This document shows, piece by piece, positions 1 to 10,647 of a stretch of DNA of 64,000 bases. Each line of letters begins with the position of its first letter. Positions within the stretch are counted from its first letter, which is position 1. Under the pieces are notes generated by a model. The model worked only from the letters and a program-made list of their open reading frames with translations, did no database searches and was not told the origin of the DNA. The stretch is from Leucobacter sp. OH1287 (GTDB taxonomy: Bacteria > Actinomycetota > Actinomycetes > Actinomycetales > Microbacteriaceae): assembly GCF_003859945.1 (NCBI RefSeq), contig NZ_RQYM01000002.1, forward strand, positions 124,001 through 188,000. The letters are read 5' to 3'. The position numbers were made by a program, and so were the translations under genes.

Positions 1-1596
1 GTTGCGATTGTGGGCGAGTCAGGCTCTGGCAAGTCAACAACCATGCACGCGGTTATCAACCTGCTGCCCGGGACCGGGCGGATCACAGACGGCTCTGTGA
101 AGTGGAAGGGTCGCGAGCTTGTCGGCATCAACCGCAAAGACATGGAGAAGCTGCGCGGCCGTGAAATCGGTCTGGTGCCGCAGGATCCAATGTCGAACCT
201 CAACCCGGTGTGGTCAATCGGCTTCCAGGTTGAGGAGGCGATCCGCGCCAACGGTATCGCGAGCGATAAAAAAGAGATTAAACAGCGTGCCGTAGAGGTG
301 CTGCAGCAGGCCGGCCTGGCTGACGCGGAACGTCGCATGAAGCAGTTCCCGCACCAGTTCTCGGGCGGCATGAAGCAGCGTGCGCTGATCGGTATCGGCC
401 TCTCTGCTGAGCCAGATCTGTTGATCGCTGACGAGCCAACCAGCGCGCTCGATGTCACCGTGCAGAAGGTGGTTCTCGACCACCTCGCAAAACTCACCGG
501 TGAACTCGGCACAACCGTTGTGTTCATCACCCACGACCTGGGTCTCGCCGCTGAGCGCGCCGAGAAACTGATCGTGATGTACCGCGGCAATATTGTTGAG
601 TCCGGGCCGAGCAAGGAAATCCTGCAGCGCCCACAGCACCCGTACACCAAGCGACTGGTTGCTGCGGCGCCAAGCCTCGCATCCAGGCGGATCCAGGCAA
701 CCGGCACACTCGGCAACACCCAGGCTGTAACCCTGCCGGGGATTGCCGCGCTGCACGCCTCCGAGAACGATAGCTCGGCAGACGGGCAGGTGTCGGCGGT
801 GCCGGTTATCGAGGTGAAGGACCTGACAAAGCAGTATCGGATCCGCAAAGGCAATTTCGGGTCAGAGCTGTTTACCGCGGTTGATAGCGCAAACTTCAAG
901 ATTAACCGGGGTGAGACGCTCGCGCTCGTGGGTGAGTCCGGCTCGGGTAAGTCGACGATCGCGAAGATGGTGCTGCAGCTGGAGAAACCAACCAGTGGTT
1001 CGGTGCTGATCAACGGTAAGGACACAACCGGTATTTCAGGCCGTGAGCTGTTTGAGCTGCGGAGCACACTGCAGCCGGTGTTCCAGGATCCATACGGGTC
1101 GCTTGATCCGATGGTGAGCATCGGCAATATTATTGGTGAGCCGCTGAGCGTGCACGGCGTTGGTGACAGAACCAGCCGTCGCGAGCGGGTTTATGAGCTG
1201 CTCGACCAGGTTGCGCTGCCGCGCTCACTGGCGACACGTTACCCGAACGAGCTCTCCGGAGGACAGCGTCAGCGTGTTGCGGTCGCCCGCGGCCTCGCCC
1301 TGAAACCAGATATTCTGGTGCTCGATGAGGCGGTTTCGGCGCTTGACGTGCTGGTGCAGGCGCAGGTGCTGGATCTGCTCGCGCAGCTGCAGCACGAGCT
1401 CGGTCTGACATACCTGTTCATCACCCACGACCTCGCGGTTGTGCGGCTGATCGCCGACCAGGTGTGTGTTATGCAGCAGGGCAAAATCGTGGAGCAGGCG
1501 ACAACCGATGAGGTGTTCGACAACCCGCAACACGATTACACCAAGAACCTGCTCGGCGCTATTCCGGGCGCAAACATCGAGCTCGGTGTGAAGTAA
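1..1596 (+). CDS. Oligopeptide/dipeptide ABC transporter, double ATP-binding protein (5' end outside window)
   Basis: Two complete ABC ATPase modules in one chain, the DppD-DppF type fusion that energises peptide or nickel uptake at the membrane. The frame is open from base 1, so the true start lies upstream. The first module shows Walker A GESGSGKST at its very start, signature FSGGMKQR and Walker B LLIADEP. The second, after a linker near 720-800, has a second GESGSGKST (about 931-957), signature LSGGQRQR and Walker B ILVLDEAVSALD. The usual DEPTSALD is DEAVSALD in the second module, a mild change that keeps the catalytic Glu. Each module ends with the oligopeptide-transporter tail (HPYTKRL, HDYTKNLL). 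Permease and binding-protein genes are presumably upstream. The substrate cannot be told. Confidence 0.9.
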   Translation, partial: VAIVGESGSGKSTTMHAVINLLPGTGRITDGSVKWKGRELVGINRKDMEKLRGREIGLVPQDPMSNLNPVWSIGFQVEEAIRANGIASDKKEIKQRAVEVLQQAGLADAERRMKQFPHQFSGGMKQRALIGIGLSAEPDLLIADEPTSALDVTVQKVVLDHLAKLTGELGTTVVFITHDLGLAAERAEKLIVMYRGNIVESGPSKEILQRPQHPYTKRLVAAAPSLASRRIQATGTLGNTQAVTLPGIAALHASENDSSADGQVSAVPVIEVKDLTKQYRIRKGNFGSELFTAVDSANFKINRGETLALVGESGSGKSTIAKMVLQLEKPTSGSVLINGKDTTGISGRELFELRSTLQPVFQDPYGSLDPMVSIGNIIGEPLSVHGVGDRTSRRERVYELLDQVALPRSLATRYPNELSGGQRQRVAVARGLALKPDILVLDEAVSALDVLVQAQVLDLLAQLQHELGLTYLFITHDLAVVRLIADQVCVMQQGKIVEQATTDEVFDNPQHDYTKNLLGAIPGANIELGVK

Positions 1597-1623
1597 CCGC
1601 CGCAGCAAACGCTGTGAAATAAG

Positions 1624-1661
1624 CCGGCCGTTCTGTTAATACAGGGCGGCCGGTTTGTTTT
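1624..1661 (+). terminator. Rho-independent terminator of the peptide ABC gene
   Basis: A 12-bp stem (1624-1635 with 1642-1653, two G-U pairs) and a 6-base loop, followed by TTTGTTTT. It lies 28 bases after the stop codon and separates this gene from the convergent methyltransferase gene. Confidence 0.85.
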
Positions 1662-1669
1662 CCGGCGAG

Positions 1670-3058
1670 CTAGATGCGGTCGGCGAGCAGCGCGATCCGC
1701 CCGCCCCGAAACCGCGTGATAATCAGCGTCGCCTGCCTGCGCCCCCGCAGTTTCAATGACCGCCGAAGCTGCTCAGGCACAACATCCACCCCGCGTTTCT
1801 TAATCTCTAGCTTGCCCACCTCGAACTCGCGCAGCAGCTGACCGATCGCCTTGCTCTTGAACGGGCACACAGCAAGCACCCTAAAACCGGCCGCGAAAGG
1901 GGTTTTTCTGGCCTCTGGTGAAACAAAATAGGCGATTTGTGGATCCACCAGCGCCCCCGCGAGTGGCTCTGCCGCCGCACCGATAAGGCGTGCGCGAATG
2001 ACCGCCGGGTCCGGTTCATAGAGCGTCATGCCGACCAGCTCGGCGGGGTCGGTGAGCTCGGTTATCGGCGGGTTTGCGAGCGGATCGTCCGGGTCGCCGC
2101 CAATCGTGGTTTCGGCGGTTAGTTCGCTCTTCTGCTCACCCTGGAAAACAACCGCTGAGCGGCTGATTCCGGGGCGGCGGAGTGAGTCGAACCAGAGGCT
2201 CAGCTCAACCGCCTGGCCGTTAACCGAAACCCACTGCGCCTCCGCCTCTGCGGGGATAAGCTCGTTGGGGAACCCGGGGCCGAGTTTCACACCGGTCGGC
2301 AGCTGGTTTGCGATTTGCCACACAAACTCGAGGCTGGGGGAGTAGTCGTCCGGGCTCACTCGTCGGGTATCGCGGTGACCGGAGGTTCTTCTGGCGGGGT
2401 CGAAGAAGACCGCGTCGGCGTCTCGCGGGTTAAAGTCCTCGGCCGCGGCGCAGGCGACCTCCGGGGAGCTAGCGGAGTCGGGGCTGCAGAGAGGCTGCTG
2501 GCGCAGATTGTGCTCGGCAAAAGCGGCGGTCAGCGGATCAATCTCAACCGCGAGCGGGGTTAGTCCCGCCCGCTGCAGCGCGAGCGATTCCGCGCCGATT
2601 CCGCACCCCAGGTCGGCAACCCGCTGGGCGCCAGCACCGGCGAACCGGGCGGCGTGCAGATCCGCCACCTGCCAGCGCGTAGCCTGCTCCAGACCCGCGG
2701 GGGTGAACAGCAACTCGCTCGCCAGCGACCCAAACTTCGCCTCGGCTCTAATCCGCAGCTCCGCCTGTTTGAGAGCGGCGGCGGTTTGCTCACCGGTTAA
2801 GCCAGCGGCGGGGGTTTGCTCGCCGCTAGCCCCCGCAGCGGCGGCATTTTGCTCGACGGTCGCCCCCGCAATAGCGGCGCTGTCGGATCCATCCCGGAAG
2901 ACACCCGCAGAACCCTGCCGCAGCAGCTGGTTAACCGCCAGCGGTGAACTGCCCTCGGCGAGGAGCGCGTGGGCGGTTTTGGTGGCGGCGGCGCCGGCGG
3001 GTGTCAACAGAAAATCCCAGCCCGGCAGCGTGGACGCGGAGGCGGCGTTAGAGAGCAT
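1670..3058 (-). CDS. Class I SAM-dependent methyltransferase with THUMP-like C-terminus
   Basis: A 462-residue actinobacterial methyltransferase. SAM motif I (VADLGCGIGAES) lies near the middle of the N-terminal half, followed by the acidic ribose-binding end of strand 2 (LAVEIDP) and a DPARR catalytic-loop motif (FFDPARRTSG). The C-terminal part (KKRGVDV, LKLRGRRQATLIITR) matches the THUMP-like domain of this family, so an RNA substrate is likely but unproven. Between residues about 60 and 100 sits an Ala/Gly/Gln-rich insert made of imperfect repeats (GEQTPAAG, GEQTAAA, VEQNAAAAG), probably a repeat expansion. The ATG at 3058 is supported by a TACACT hexamer six bases upstream, with no Shine-Dalgarno, so the mRNA is probably leaderless. 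Confidence 0.8.
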   Translation of the reverse strand: MLSNAASASTLPGWDFLLTPAGAAATKTAHALLAEGSSPLAVNQLLRQGSAGVFRDGSDSAAIAGATVEQNAAAAGASGEQTPAAGLTGEQTAAALKQAELRIRAEAKFGSLASELLFTPAGLEQATRWQVADLHAARFAGAGAQRVADLGCGIGAESLALQRAGLTPLAVEIDPLTAAFAEHNLRQQPLCSPDSASSPEVACAAAEDFNPRDADAVFFDPARRTSGHRDTRRVSPDDYSPSLEFVWQIANQLPTGVKLGPGFPNELIPAEAEAQWVSVNGQAVELSLWFDSLRRPGISRSAVVFQGEQKSELTAETTIGGDPDDPLANPPITELTDPAELVGMTLYEPDPAVIRARLIGAAAEPLAGALVDPQIAYFVSPEARKTPFAAGFRVLAVCPFKSKAIGQLLREFEVGKLEIKKRGVDVVPEQLRRSLKLRGRRQATLIITRFRGGRIALLADRI

Positions 3059-3064
3059 GGCATA

Positions 3065-3070
3065 AGTGTA
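3065..3070 (-). promoter_or_regulatory. -10 hexamer TACACT, leaderless start of the methyltransferase
   Basis: TACACT read on the minus strand, six bases before the ATG at 3058. Transcription would begin at or beside the start codon. Confidence 0.55.
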
Positions 3071-3282
3071 TCCTGGTTTGTTCGTACGCCAGCAGCTTAA
3101 ACCGGCCCCGAAAGGGCGTTGCCGTGTTGCAGCAGGCCAGGATGCTTAATAAAATTGCTCTTGTATTGAAGGCGAGCACTGCTCTGCAAGCGGGCTGCGG
3201 CTGCGATTTTAGGTAGCACCGAAATCCCAGCGCGGTTTGTTAGGGTTTTGTTGGCAAGACAGTTTTAATAGAAAGGGCTACT

Positions 3283-3579
3283 GTGTCAGTAACACTTAAA
3301 CCACTCGAGGATCGTATCATTATTAAGCAGGTTGAGGCTGAGCAGACAACCGCTTCCGGTCTTGTAATTCCTGACAGCGCTAAAGAGAAGCCGCAGGAGG
3401 GCGAGGTGCTCGCTGTTGGTCCGGGTCGTGTTGACGACAACGGCAACCGTGTACCACTCGACGTCAAGGTTGGCGACCGCGTAATCTACGCAAAGTACGC
3501 TGGCACCGAGGTGAAGTACGGCGTTGACGAGTTCATCGTGCTCTCCTCACGCGACCTGCTCGCTGTTGTTGAGCGCTAA
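3283..3579 (+). CDS. groES: Co-chaperonin GroES (Cpn10)
   Basis: 98 residues, the full family length. It forms the heptameric lid of the GroEL folding chamber in the cytoplasm. Typical features are the opening [18 protein letters not shown], the mobile loop [15 protein letters not shown], and the GPGR roof-hairpin region. The start is GTG at 3283 behind GAAAGGG (3271-3277). No groEL follows: rarD is next, and a terminator sits between. Actinobacteria often carry an extra unlinked groEL2, so the partner is presumably elsewhere. The 224-base upstream region holds no clear CIRCE element; only a weak GCTC/GAGC pair at 3157-3177 with a 13-base gap was seen, which does not fit the consensus. Confidence 0.97.
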   Translation: MSVTLKPLEDRIIIKQVEAEQTTASGLVIPDSAKEKPQEGEVLAVGPGRVDDNGNRVPLDVKVGDRVIYAKYAGTEVKYGVDEFIVLSSRDLLAVVER

Positions 3580-3602
3580 GCGCCAGGCAAGCTAAAACCT
3601 TA

Positions 3603-3637
3603 GGCGGCCGCCCCGGTTTGGGGTGGTCGCCGTTTCA
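3603..3637 (+). terminator. Terminator downstream of groES
   Basis: A 12-bp stem (3603-3614 with 3620-3631, two G-U pairs), a 5-base loop and a short T-rich tail (GTTTCATT). It makes groES monocistronic. Confidence 0.7.
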
Positions 3638-3741
3638 TTCTCGCCCCTCCGCGGCAGCGAGCAAAGCGCGGCAGTTTGTGCGGATCCGCCAGCCGCCAAG
3701 CACCCCAGCCCAGCGCCGCCACTGACCCGCCTCACCGGTAG

Positions 3742-3747
3742 TATGAT
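3742..3747 (+). promoter_or_regulatory. -10 hexamer TATGAT, leaderless start of rarD
   Basis: TATGAT ends seven bases before the GTG at 3755. No Shine-Dalgarno is present between them. Confidence 0.55.
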
Positions 3748-3754
3748 GTAAACC

Positions 3755-4639
3755 GTGCAAAGCAAAAGCGGTCTCTGGTACGGCATCACAGCCTACGTGC
3801 TGTGGGGTCTTTTCCCGATCTATTTCGGGCTGCTGCAACACCTCAACGCGCTCGAGGTTATTCCCTGGCGGGTTATCACCTGCCTCGGGTTCTGCGTGAT
3901 TCTGCTGCTGATCCTCAGACAGTGGAGCGAACTGATACAGATCCTCCGCAAACCAAAACAGCTGCTGTGGTTTCTTGTCAGCGGTGTGCTGCTCTACATC
4001 AACTGGCAGCTTTACGTGTACGGGGTGCTTAACGGCCTCGTGCTTGAAACCTCGCTCGGCTACTTTATTAACCCGATTGTGACGGTGCTGCTCGGGGTTG
4101 TTATCTGGCGTGAGAAACTCAGTCGGATCCGCTGGATCGCCCTCGCGGTTGTGACGGTTGGGGTGCTTGTCGGGGTGATTGTTTACGGCGAGTTCCCGGC
4201 GGTGGCGCTGGGGCTGGCGTTCTCGTTCGGCAGCTATGGCGCGATCCGCAAAGCAATGAAAACCAACACCACGGTTGTCACGGGCCTAACCCTCGAGACG
4301 GTGGCGGTGTTGCCGCTTGCGCTGCTGCAGTTGCTGTTACTGGCACAGCAGGAGCCGCTGCACGGATTCTCAACCGGTACTGTCACCGCGTTGGTTGTTA
4401 TCGGAACAGGTGTTGTCACAGCGGTGCCGTTGCTCTGCTTCAGTGCCGCAACCGCGAGACTGCCGCTCAGCTACCTCGGGTTCATCCAGTTTATCGGACC
4501 CATGCTGATCTTCTTTTACGGCTGGCTGGTGCTTGACGAACCGATGGGTGTTGCGCGGTGGATCAGTTTTGGTGCGGTCTGGCTGGCAGCCGCGCTGCTG
4601 CTGTTTGAAACGCTACAACGGCATCGTCTGAACCGCTAG
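3755..4639 (+). CDS. rarD: EamA family transporter RarD
   Basis: A 294-residue polytopic membrane protein with about ten hydrophobic segments, in the drug/metabolite transporter superfamily. The opening GLWYGITAYVLWGLFPIYF and internal WQLYVYGVLNGLVLETSLGYFINPI are characteristic of the RarD subfamily. RarD was named from Pseudomonas; its substrate is not established. The GTG at 3755 is chosen because it begins the conserved N-terminus and is preceded at the right distance by a TATGAT hexamer rather than by a ribosome binding site. Paralogous EamA exporters are the alternative, but the length and N-terminus favour RarD. Confidence 0.85.
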   Translation: MQSKSGLWYGITAYVLWGLFPIYFGLLQHLNALEVIPWRVITCLGFCVILLLILRQWSELIQILRKPKQLLWFLVSGVLLYINWQLYVYGVLNGLVLETSLGYFINPIVTVLLGVVIWREKLSRIRWIALAVVTVGVLVGVIVYGEFPAVALGLAFSFGSYGAIRKAMKTNTTVVTGLTLETVAVLPLALLQLLLLAQQEPLHGFSTGTVTALVVIGTGVVTAVPLLCFSAATARLPLSYLGFIQFIGPMLIFFYGWLVLDEPMGVARWISFGAVWLAAALLLFETLQRHRLNR

Positions 4640-4682
4640 ACTAGATAGAGTATAACCATCGTGCTGTAAGGTGAGGTTTTAA

Positions 4683-6185
<1,503 letters not shown>

Positions 6186-6219
6186 CCGCGTTTACTACCC
6201 ATAGAGCTTAGGAAAATCA

Positions 6220-7341
6220 GTGAGCAGTGAGATCGAAATCGGCCGCGCAAAAAAGGCGCGCCGTGTTTACAGCTTCGACGACATCGGCATAACCCCGACC
6301 CGACGCACCCGCGACCCGGAACTCGTCTCAACCGCCTGGAGTCTTGACGCCTTCAACTTCGAGATTCCGGTGCTTGGCGCGCCAATGGACTCGGTTATGT
6401 CGCCGGCAACCGCGATCGCGCTCGGCCAGCAGGGCGGCCTTGGGGTTTTGAACCTGGAGGGGCTTTGGACCAGGCACGAGGACCCAACCCCGCTGCTAAA
6501 GGAGCTCGCCGCTCTCGGAAACGGCCCCGCCGCGGTTGCGAGAATGCGTGAAATCTACGCGGAGCCGATTAAACCGGAGCTGATCCGTGACCGGGTTGCT
6601 GAGATCCGCGAGGCTGGCGTCACCGTCGCCGGTTCACTCTCCCCGCACCTCACCGCGCAGTATCACGAGGCTGTTGTGAACGCGGGCGTTGACCTGTTTG
6701 TGATCCGCGGCAACACGGTTTCGGCTGAGCATGTTGCCCAGAGCGGCCGCGAACCGCTCAACCTGAAAGAGTTTATTTACGAGCTGGACGTGCCCGTGAT
6801 CGTTGGCGGCGCCGCAACCTACACTTCGGCGCTGCACCTGATGCGGACCGGCGCGGCCGCCGTGCTCGTCGGTTTCGGCGGCGGGGCATCCTCGGTAACC
6901 CGCGCAACCCTCGGGATCCGCGCACCAATGGCAACCGCAATCGCGGATGTTGCCGGGGCTCGCACCGACTACCTGGACGAGTCGGGCGGGCGCTATGTGC
7001 ACGTTATCGCTGACGGCGGGCTTGGCACCTCGGGAGACATTGTGAAGGCGATCGCCTGCGGCGCTGACGCGGTTATGCTCGGGTCGCTGCTCGCGCGCGC
7101 AACAGAGGCGCCGGGCGAGGGTTGGCACTGGGGGCAGGAGGCGCACCACGCTTCACTGCCGCGCGGCAAACGCCTGGAGGTGAAACCGGTTGGGTCGCTC
7201 GCCGAGATTCTGCACGGCCCCGCGAACGTCGCAGACGGCACCTCAAACCTGATGGGTGCGCTCAGGGTTGCGATGGCGACAACCGGATACTCCGAGCTGA
7301 AAGAGTTCCAGCGCGTAGATTTGATTCAGGCAAACCGCTAA
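6220..7341 (+). CDS. guaB3: GuaB3 family IMP dehydrogenase-related protein
   Basis: A 373-residue IMPDH-fold protein without the CBS pair, of the type that follows guaB in most actinobacteria. It keeps the N-terminal FDDIGITP, the substrate-side GAPMDSV, and HVIADGGLGTSGDIVKAI. The loop that holds the catalytic Cys in GuaB (GSICTTR) reads GGGASSVTRATLGI here, so no Cys is seen at that place. Established knowledge: a cyanobacterial GuaB3 does have IMPDH activity, but the role of the actinobacterial form is less clear. The gene is followed with a 4-base gap by the SURF1 gene, suggesting one operon. Confidence 0.88.
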   Translation: MSSEIEIGRAKKARRVYSFDDIGITPTRRTRDPELVSTAWSLDAFNFEIPVLGAPMDSVMSPATAIALGQQGGLGVLNLEGLWTRHEDPTPLLKELAALGNGPAAVARMREIYAEPIKPELIRDRVAEIREAGVTVAGSLSPHLTAQYHEAVVNAGVDLFVIRGNTVSAEHVAQSGREPLNLKEFIYELDVPVIVGGAATYTSALHLMRTGAAAVLVGFGGGASSVTRATLGIRAPMATAIADVAGARTDYLDESGGRYVHVIADGGLGTSGDIVKAIACGADAVMLGSLLARATEAPGEGWHWGQEAHHASLPRGKRLEVKPVGSLAEILHGPANVADGTSNLMGALRVAMATTGYSELKEFQRVDLIQANR

Positions 7342-7345
7342 CCAA

Positions 7346-8260
7346 ATGAGTGAGCCGGCCGCTAAAAAACCACGACGCCCGCAGTATCAGGGTGATCCGA
7401 CGGTACGGCAAATTATGCTGCGGCCGAAGTGGTTGCTTGCGCTGCTCGGTTTCCTCGCTGTGGCCGCGGCGTTTGCCGGGCTTGCGCAGTGGCAGCTGAG
7501 CCACGCGGTGAGGATCAACACCGAAGCGCCAGACAGTGAAACACCGGCCCCGCTGGAGACGCTCAACCCGCCGGGCACCGCGATCAGTGACACCGCCGCT
7601 GGCTATCTTGCCGAGGTGAGCGGCAGCTGGGCAGCTGGCGACTTCAGCGTTGTGAGCGAGCGAGCAAACCAGGGTGAAACCGGTTACTGGGTTGTTGGTC
7701 ACCTGGTTACCGGTGGGGCGGATCCGGCAGACCTCGCCGTCGCAATCGGTTGGACCGCCGATGGGGAGCGCTCGCACGAGACTGTTTCACGTTTGAACGC
7801 TGAGGCGGATCCGCTCGCTGAAATAACCGCGAACCCGCTGCTCGGCAGATACAACCCGACCGAGGCGGCGAAAATCCCGGACGGCAGTCAGCCGCCCAAC
7901 AGCATGAGCACGATGGTGCCGAGCCAGTTGCTAAACCTCTGGCAGCAGCAGCCGCAGGAGCGGGTTTATGCGGGCTTCCTGGTGTTGCACGACACTGCCT
8001 CGCAGCTGCCTGCCTATCAGCTGCAGCAGATCGACTCGGTGCCGCCGAAGGCTCCCGAGACGCTGAACCTGCTCAACTTGTTCTATGCGATTGAGTGGGT
8101 TGTGTTTGCCGGGTTTGCGATCTATTTCTGGGTGCGGCTGTGCCGTGACGCCTGGGAGAAGGAGCACGAGCTGAAAGAGCTGCGGGCCGCCGGCGACAGC
8201 GACGAGACTTTGCCAGAACAAAACAGCGCGACCGCGCGAAAAAACAGCAAGGAGCAGTAA
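7346..8260 (+). CDS. SURF1 family cytochrome oxidase assembly protein
   Basis: A 304-residue protein with two membrane spans. The first, near residues 25-48 (KWLLALLGFLAVAAAFAGLA), is followed by the family motif QWQLSHA. The second lies near residues 240-262 (NLFYAIEWVVFAGFAIYFW). The extracytoplasmic loop between them holds the SURF1 body, including the hallmark YWVVGHLV. SURF1 proteins help build the haem a/a3 centre of aa3-type oxidase. The charged cytoplasmic tail (KEHELKELRAAGD) is typical of actinobacterial members. The start lies four bases after the guaB3 stop, and its stop overlaps the next ATG by one base. A gene of this family between guaB3 and guaA is common in Micrococcales. Confidence 0.88.
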   Translation: MSEPAAKKPRRPQYQGDPTVRQIMLRPKWLLALLGFLAVAAAFAGLAQWQLSHAVRINTEAPDSETPAPLETLNPPGTAISDTAAGYLAEVSGSWAAGDFSVVSERANQGETGYWVVGHLVTGGADPADLAVAIGWTADGERSHETVSRLNAEADPLAEITANPLLGRYNPTEAAKIPDGSQPPNSMSTMVPSQLLNLWQQQPQERVYAGFLVLHDTASQLPAYQLQQIDSVPPKAPETLNLLNLFYAIEWVVFAGFAIYFWVRLCRDAWEKEHELKELRAAGDSDETLPEQNSATARKNSKEQ

Positions 8261-8730
8261 TGCAGTTACGGCCTAAACCAGAGAACTATCCGCGGATCCG
8301 CAAGGCGCTGACCTTCTTTAAGATCTCGTCTGTGATCACCGGCATTATGTTGTTCGGGCTCTACATTATCTCAAGCATCCGCTGGTTCATGCACAGCGAC
8401 ATCTACCTTTTCACCGGCAACGCCATCGCAGAGCTGGTGCAGCTGCCGCCAGAGGGTGTTGAATATGATGTGGCCCCTGAGGGGATCAACTTCACTGTTA
8501 TCTTCCTGATCCTCCACGGTTGGTTCTATGTTGTCTACCTGATCGCTGGTTTCTCAATCTGGTCGCCGATGCGCTGGTCCTTTGGTCGGTTCATTATGAT
8601 TGCGATCGCGGGCTGCGTTATCGTGCTGTCGTTTATTGTTGAGCGCTGGATTGTCCGAAACGTTGAAGAGGAGCTCGCGCGAGGTAAGGACGAGCAGGCG
8701 AGCGGCCAGGCCCAGCTTAGTTCGACATGA
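8260..8730 (+). CDS. DUF3817 family membrane protein
   Basis: 156 residues with three predicted membrane helices (about 25-45, 85-105, 112-135) and a charged cytoplasmic C-terminus. The pattern YPRIRKALTFFKISSVITG at the start, HGWFYVVYL in the middle and WSPMRW after it matches the DUF3817 family, found beside SURF1 and guaA in Micrococcales. Its function is unknown; the link with SURF1 suggests a respiratory or membrane-assembly role, which is inference only. ATG at 8260 overlaps the SURF1 stop by one base, so translation is probably coupled. Confidence 0.75.
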   Translation: MQLRPKPENYPRIRKALTFFKISSVITGIMLFGLYIISSIRWFMHSDIYLFTGNAIAELVQLPPEGVEYDVAPEGINFTVIFLILHGWFYVVYLIAGFSIWSPMRWSFGRFIMIAIAGCVIVLSFIVERWIVRNVEEELARGKDEQASGQAQLSST

Positions 8731-8756
8731 ACAAACCCCCGACTATACAGTAAAAT
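8728..8756 (+). promoter_or_regulatory. Likely guaA promoter
   Basis: TGAACA (8728-8733) and TAAAAT (8751-8756) are separated by 17 bases. A start near 8763 would give a leader of about 110 bases before guaA. I saw no known purine riboswitch fold in that leader. Confidence 0.5.
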
Positions 8757-8874
8757 TTAGCCGTACGGCTTGAAATTCGTGGCCTTATGTGCCGCAGAAA
8801 TTCGAAACCTGATCTAGCCAACCGCGTCTAGCAGTAGCGATCCACCGCGAAACGCACTTAACGAAAGGTCTTAA

Positions 8875-10470
8875 ATGACTGCAGAGGCTCCCGCAGCAAC
8901 CCCGGCAGCACCCCGCCCGGTGCTGGTTGTTGACTTCGGCGCACAGTATGCGCAGCTGATTGCGCGCCGCGTGCGCGAGGCCGGAGTGTACTCCGAGCTT
9001 GTTCCCCACACGATTACCGCCGCTGAAGTGCGTGACAAAAACCCGCTCGCGCTGGTGCTCTCTGGTGGCCCCTCAAGCGTTTATGAGGAGGGTGCGCCAC
9101 AGTTCGACGACTCAATCTTCGATCTCGGCATCCCCGTTTTCGGTATCTGCTACGGCTTCCAGGTGATGGCGCGGGCGCTCGGCGGTGAGGTGGCAAACAC
9201 CGGTGACCGCGAATACGGCGCAACCGACGCGCAGGTGGTTGGTGACGGCGGTAAACTGCTCGGCGGTCAGCCAGCAGAGCAGAACGTGTGGATGAGTCAC
9301 GGTGACGCGGTGCAGCGTGCTCCGGAGGGCTTCGATGTGCTCGCCTCCACCGCGGTCACCCCGGTTGCGGCGTTTGGTTCACCAGAGAAGCAACTATACG
9401 GTGTGCAGTGGCACCCGGAGGTGAAACACTCCGACTACGGGCAGGGCGTGCTCGAAAACTTCCTCCACCAGATCGCGGGCATCGCCTCAGATTGGAACGC
9501 CGACAACGTGATTGAGGACCAGGTTGCCCGGATCCGCCAGCAGGTTGGTGACGGTAAGGTTATCTGTGGTCTCTCCGGCGGCGTCGACTCGGCGGTTGCG
9601 GCAGCGCTTGTGCACCGCGCGGTTGGGGACCAGCTGACCTGTGTGTTTGTGGATCACGGCCTGCTCCGTGAGGGAGAGCGCGAGCAGGTTGAGGTTGACT
9701 ATGTTGCGTCAACCGGTGTCCGGCTTGTTACCGTTGACGCGCGTGAGCAGTTCTTGAGTGCGCTCGCCGGTGTCACAGACCCGGAGGAGAAGCGTAAGAT
9801 TATTGGGCGCGAGTTTATTCGCACCTTTGAGGCGGCGCAGGTGCAGCTTATTGCGGAATCTGCGGAGGCGGGCGACGAGATCCGCTTCCTCGTGCAGGGC
9901 ACCCTCTACCCAGACGTTGTTGAGTCGGGTGGCGGATCCGGCACCGCCAACATTAAGAGCCACCACAACGTCGGTGGGCTGCCGGAGGATCTGAAGTTTG
10001 AGCTGGTTGAGCCGCTGCGCACCCTGTTCAAGGACGAGGTGCGTGAGATCGGGCGGCAGCTTGGCGTGCCTGAGGTGATTGTCTCCAGGCAGCCATTCCC
10101 AGGGCCGGGTCTTGGCATCAGGATTATCGGTGAGGTGACCGAGGAAAGGTTAAACACTCTCCGCGCCGCCGACCTGATCGTCCGTGATGAACTGACTGCC
10201 GCCGGCAAGGACGCGGAGATTTGGCAGTGCCCGGTTGTGCTGCTCGCTGATGTCCGGTCGGTTGGTGTGCAGGGTGACGGCCGCACCTACGGACACCCGA
10301 TTGTGCTTCGGCCGGTATCTTCTGAGGACGCGATGACCGCGGACTGGACACGGCTGCCATACGATCTGCTCGCCAGGATCTCAAACCGGATCACCAACCA
10401 GGTACCGGATGTGAACCGTGTCGTGCTCGATGTGACATCAAAACCGCCGGGAACAATCGAGTGGGAATAG
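8875..10470 (+). CDS. guaA: GMP synthase (glutamine-hydrolysing)
   Basis: 531 residues: converts XMP to GMP with ATP and glutamine. The class I amidotransferase domain (about residues 15-205) has the nucleophile motif [10 protein letters not shown] and the His/Glu part QWHPEVKHS. The N-type ATP pyrophosphatase domain begins with the P-loop [11 protein letters not shown]. The dimerisation domain ends in the conserved [12 protein letters not shown] at 8875 has CGAAAGGTC about eight bases upstream. It completes the guaB-guaB3-guaA purine block and is followed by a strong terminator. Confidence 0.98.
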   Translation: MTAEAPAATPAAPRPVLVVDFGAQYAQLIARRVREAGVYSELVPHTITAAEVRDKNPLALVLSGGPSSVYEEGAPQFDDSIFDLGIPVFGICYGFQVMARALGGEVANTGDREYGATDAQVVGDGGKLLGGQPAEQNVWMSHGDAVQRAPEGFDVLASTAVTPVAAFGSPEKQLYGVQWHPEVKHSDYGQGVLENFLHQIAGIASDWNADNVIEDQVARIRQQVGDGKVICGLSGGVDSAVAAALVHRAVGDQLTCVFVDHGLLREGEREQVEVDYVASTGVRLVTVDAREQFLSALAGVTDPEEKRKIIGREFIRTFEAAQVQLIAESAEAGDEIRFLVQGTLYPDVVESGGGSGTANIKSHHNVGGLPEDLKFELVEPLRTLFKDEVREIGRQLGVPEVIVSRQPFPGPGLGIRIIGEVTEERLNTLRAADLIVRDELTAAGKDAEIWQCPVVLLADVRSVGVQGDGRTYGHPIVLRPVSSEDAMTADWTRLPYDLLARISNRITNQVPDVNRVVLDVTSKPPGTIEWE

Positions 10471-10502
10471 TGACCGGTTAGCGCAATAAAACGCGCTAAC
10501 AC

Positions 10503-10541
10503 AACGCGACCTTGGCGAAGCTGAGGTCGCGTTTTTGTTTT
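10503..10541 (+). terminator. Rho-independent terminator of guaA
   Basis: A 10-bp perfect stem (10503-10512 with 10524-10533), an 11-base loop and a T-tract (TTTTTGTTTTT). Confidence 0.9.
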
Positions 10542-10647
10542 TGGTGAGATAGACTGCTGAAAAAGTGGCTCAAAAAGCCAAACCAAATCCAAGACAAATC
10601 CAAGACGAAATATAAAACCACTGTCAACGAAGTCAGGAGCGAGAGTT

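Noticed and set aside
3157-3177. Possible CIRCE heat-shock operator before groES
   Set aside because: Only GCTC and GAGC match, with a 13-base gap; the consensus TTAGCACTC-N9-GAGTGCTAA is not met.
8757-8874. Purine riboswitch in the guaA leader
   Set aside because: The leader is long enough, but the conserved loop bases and three-way junction of the purine aptamer were not found.
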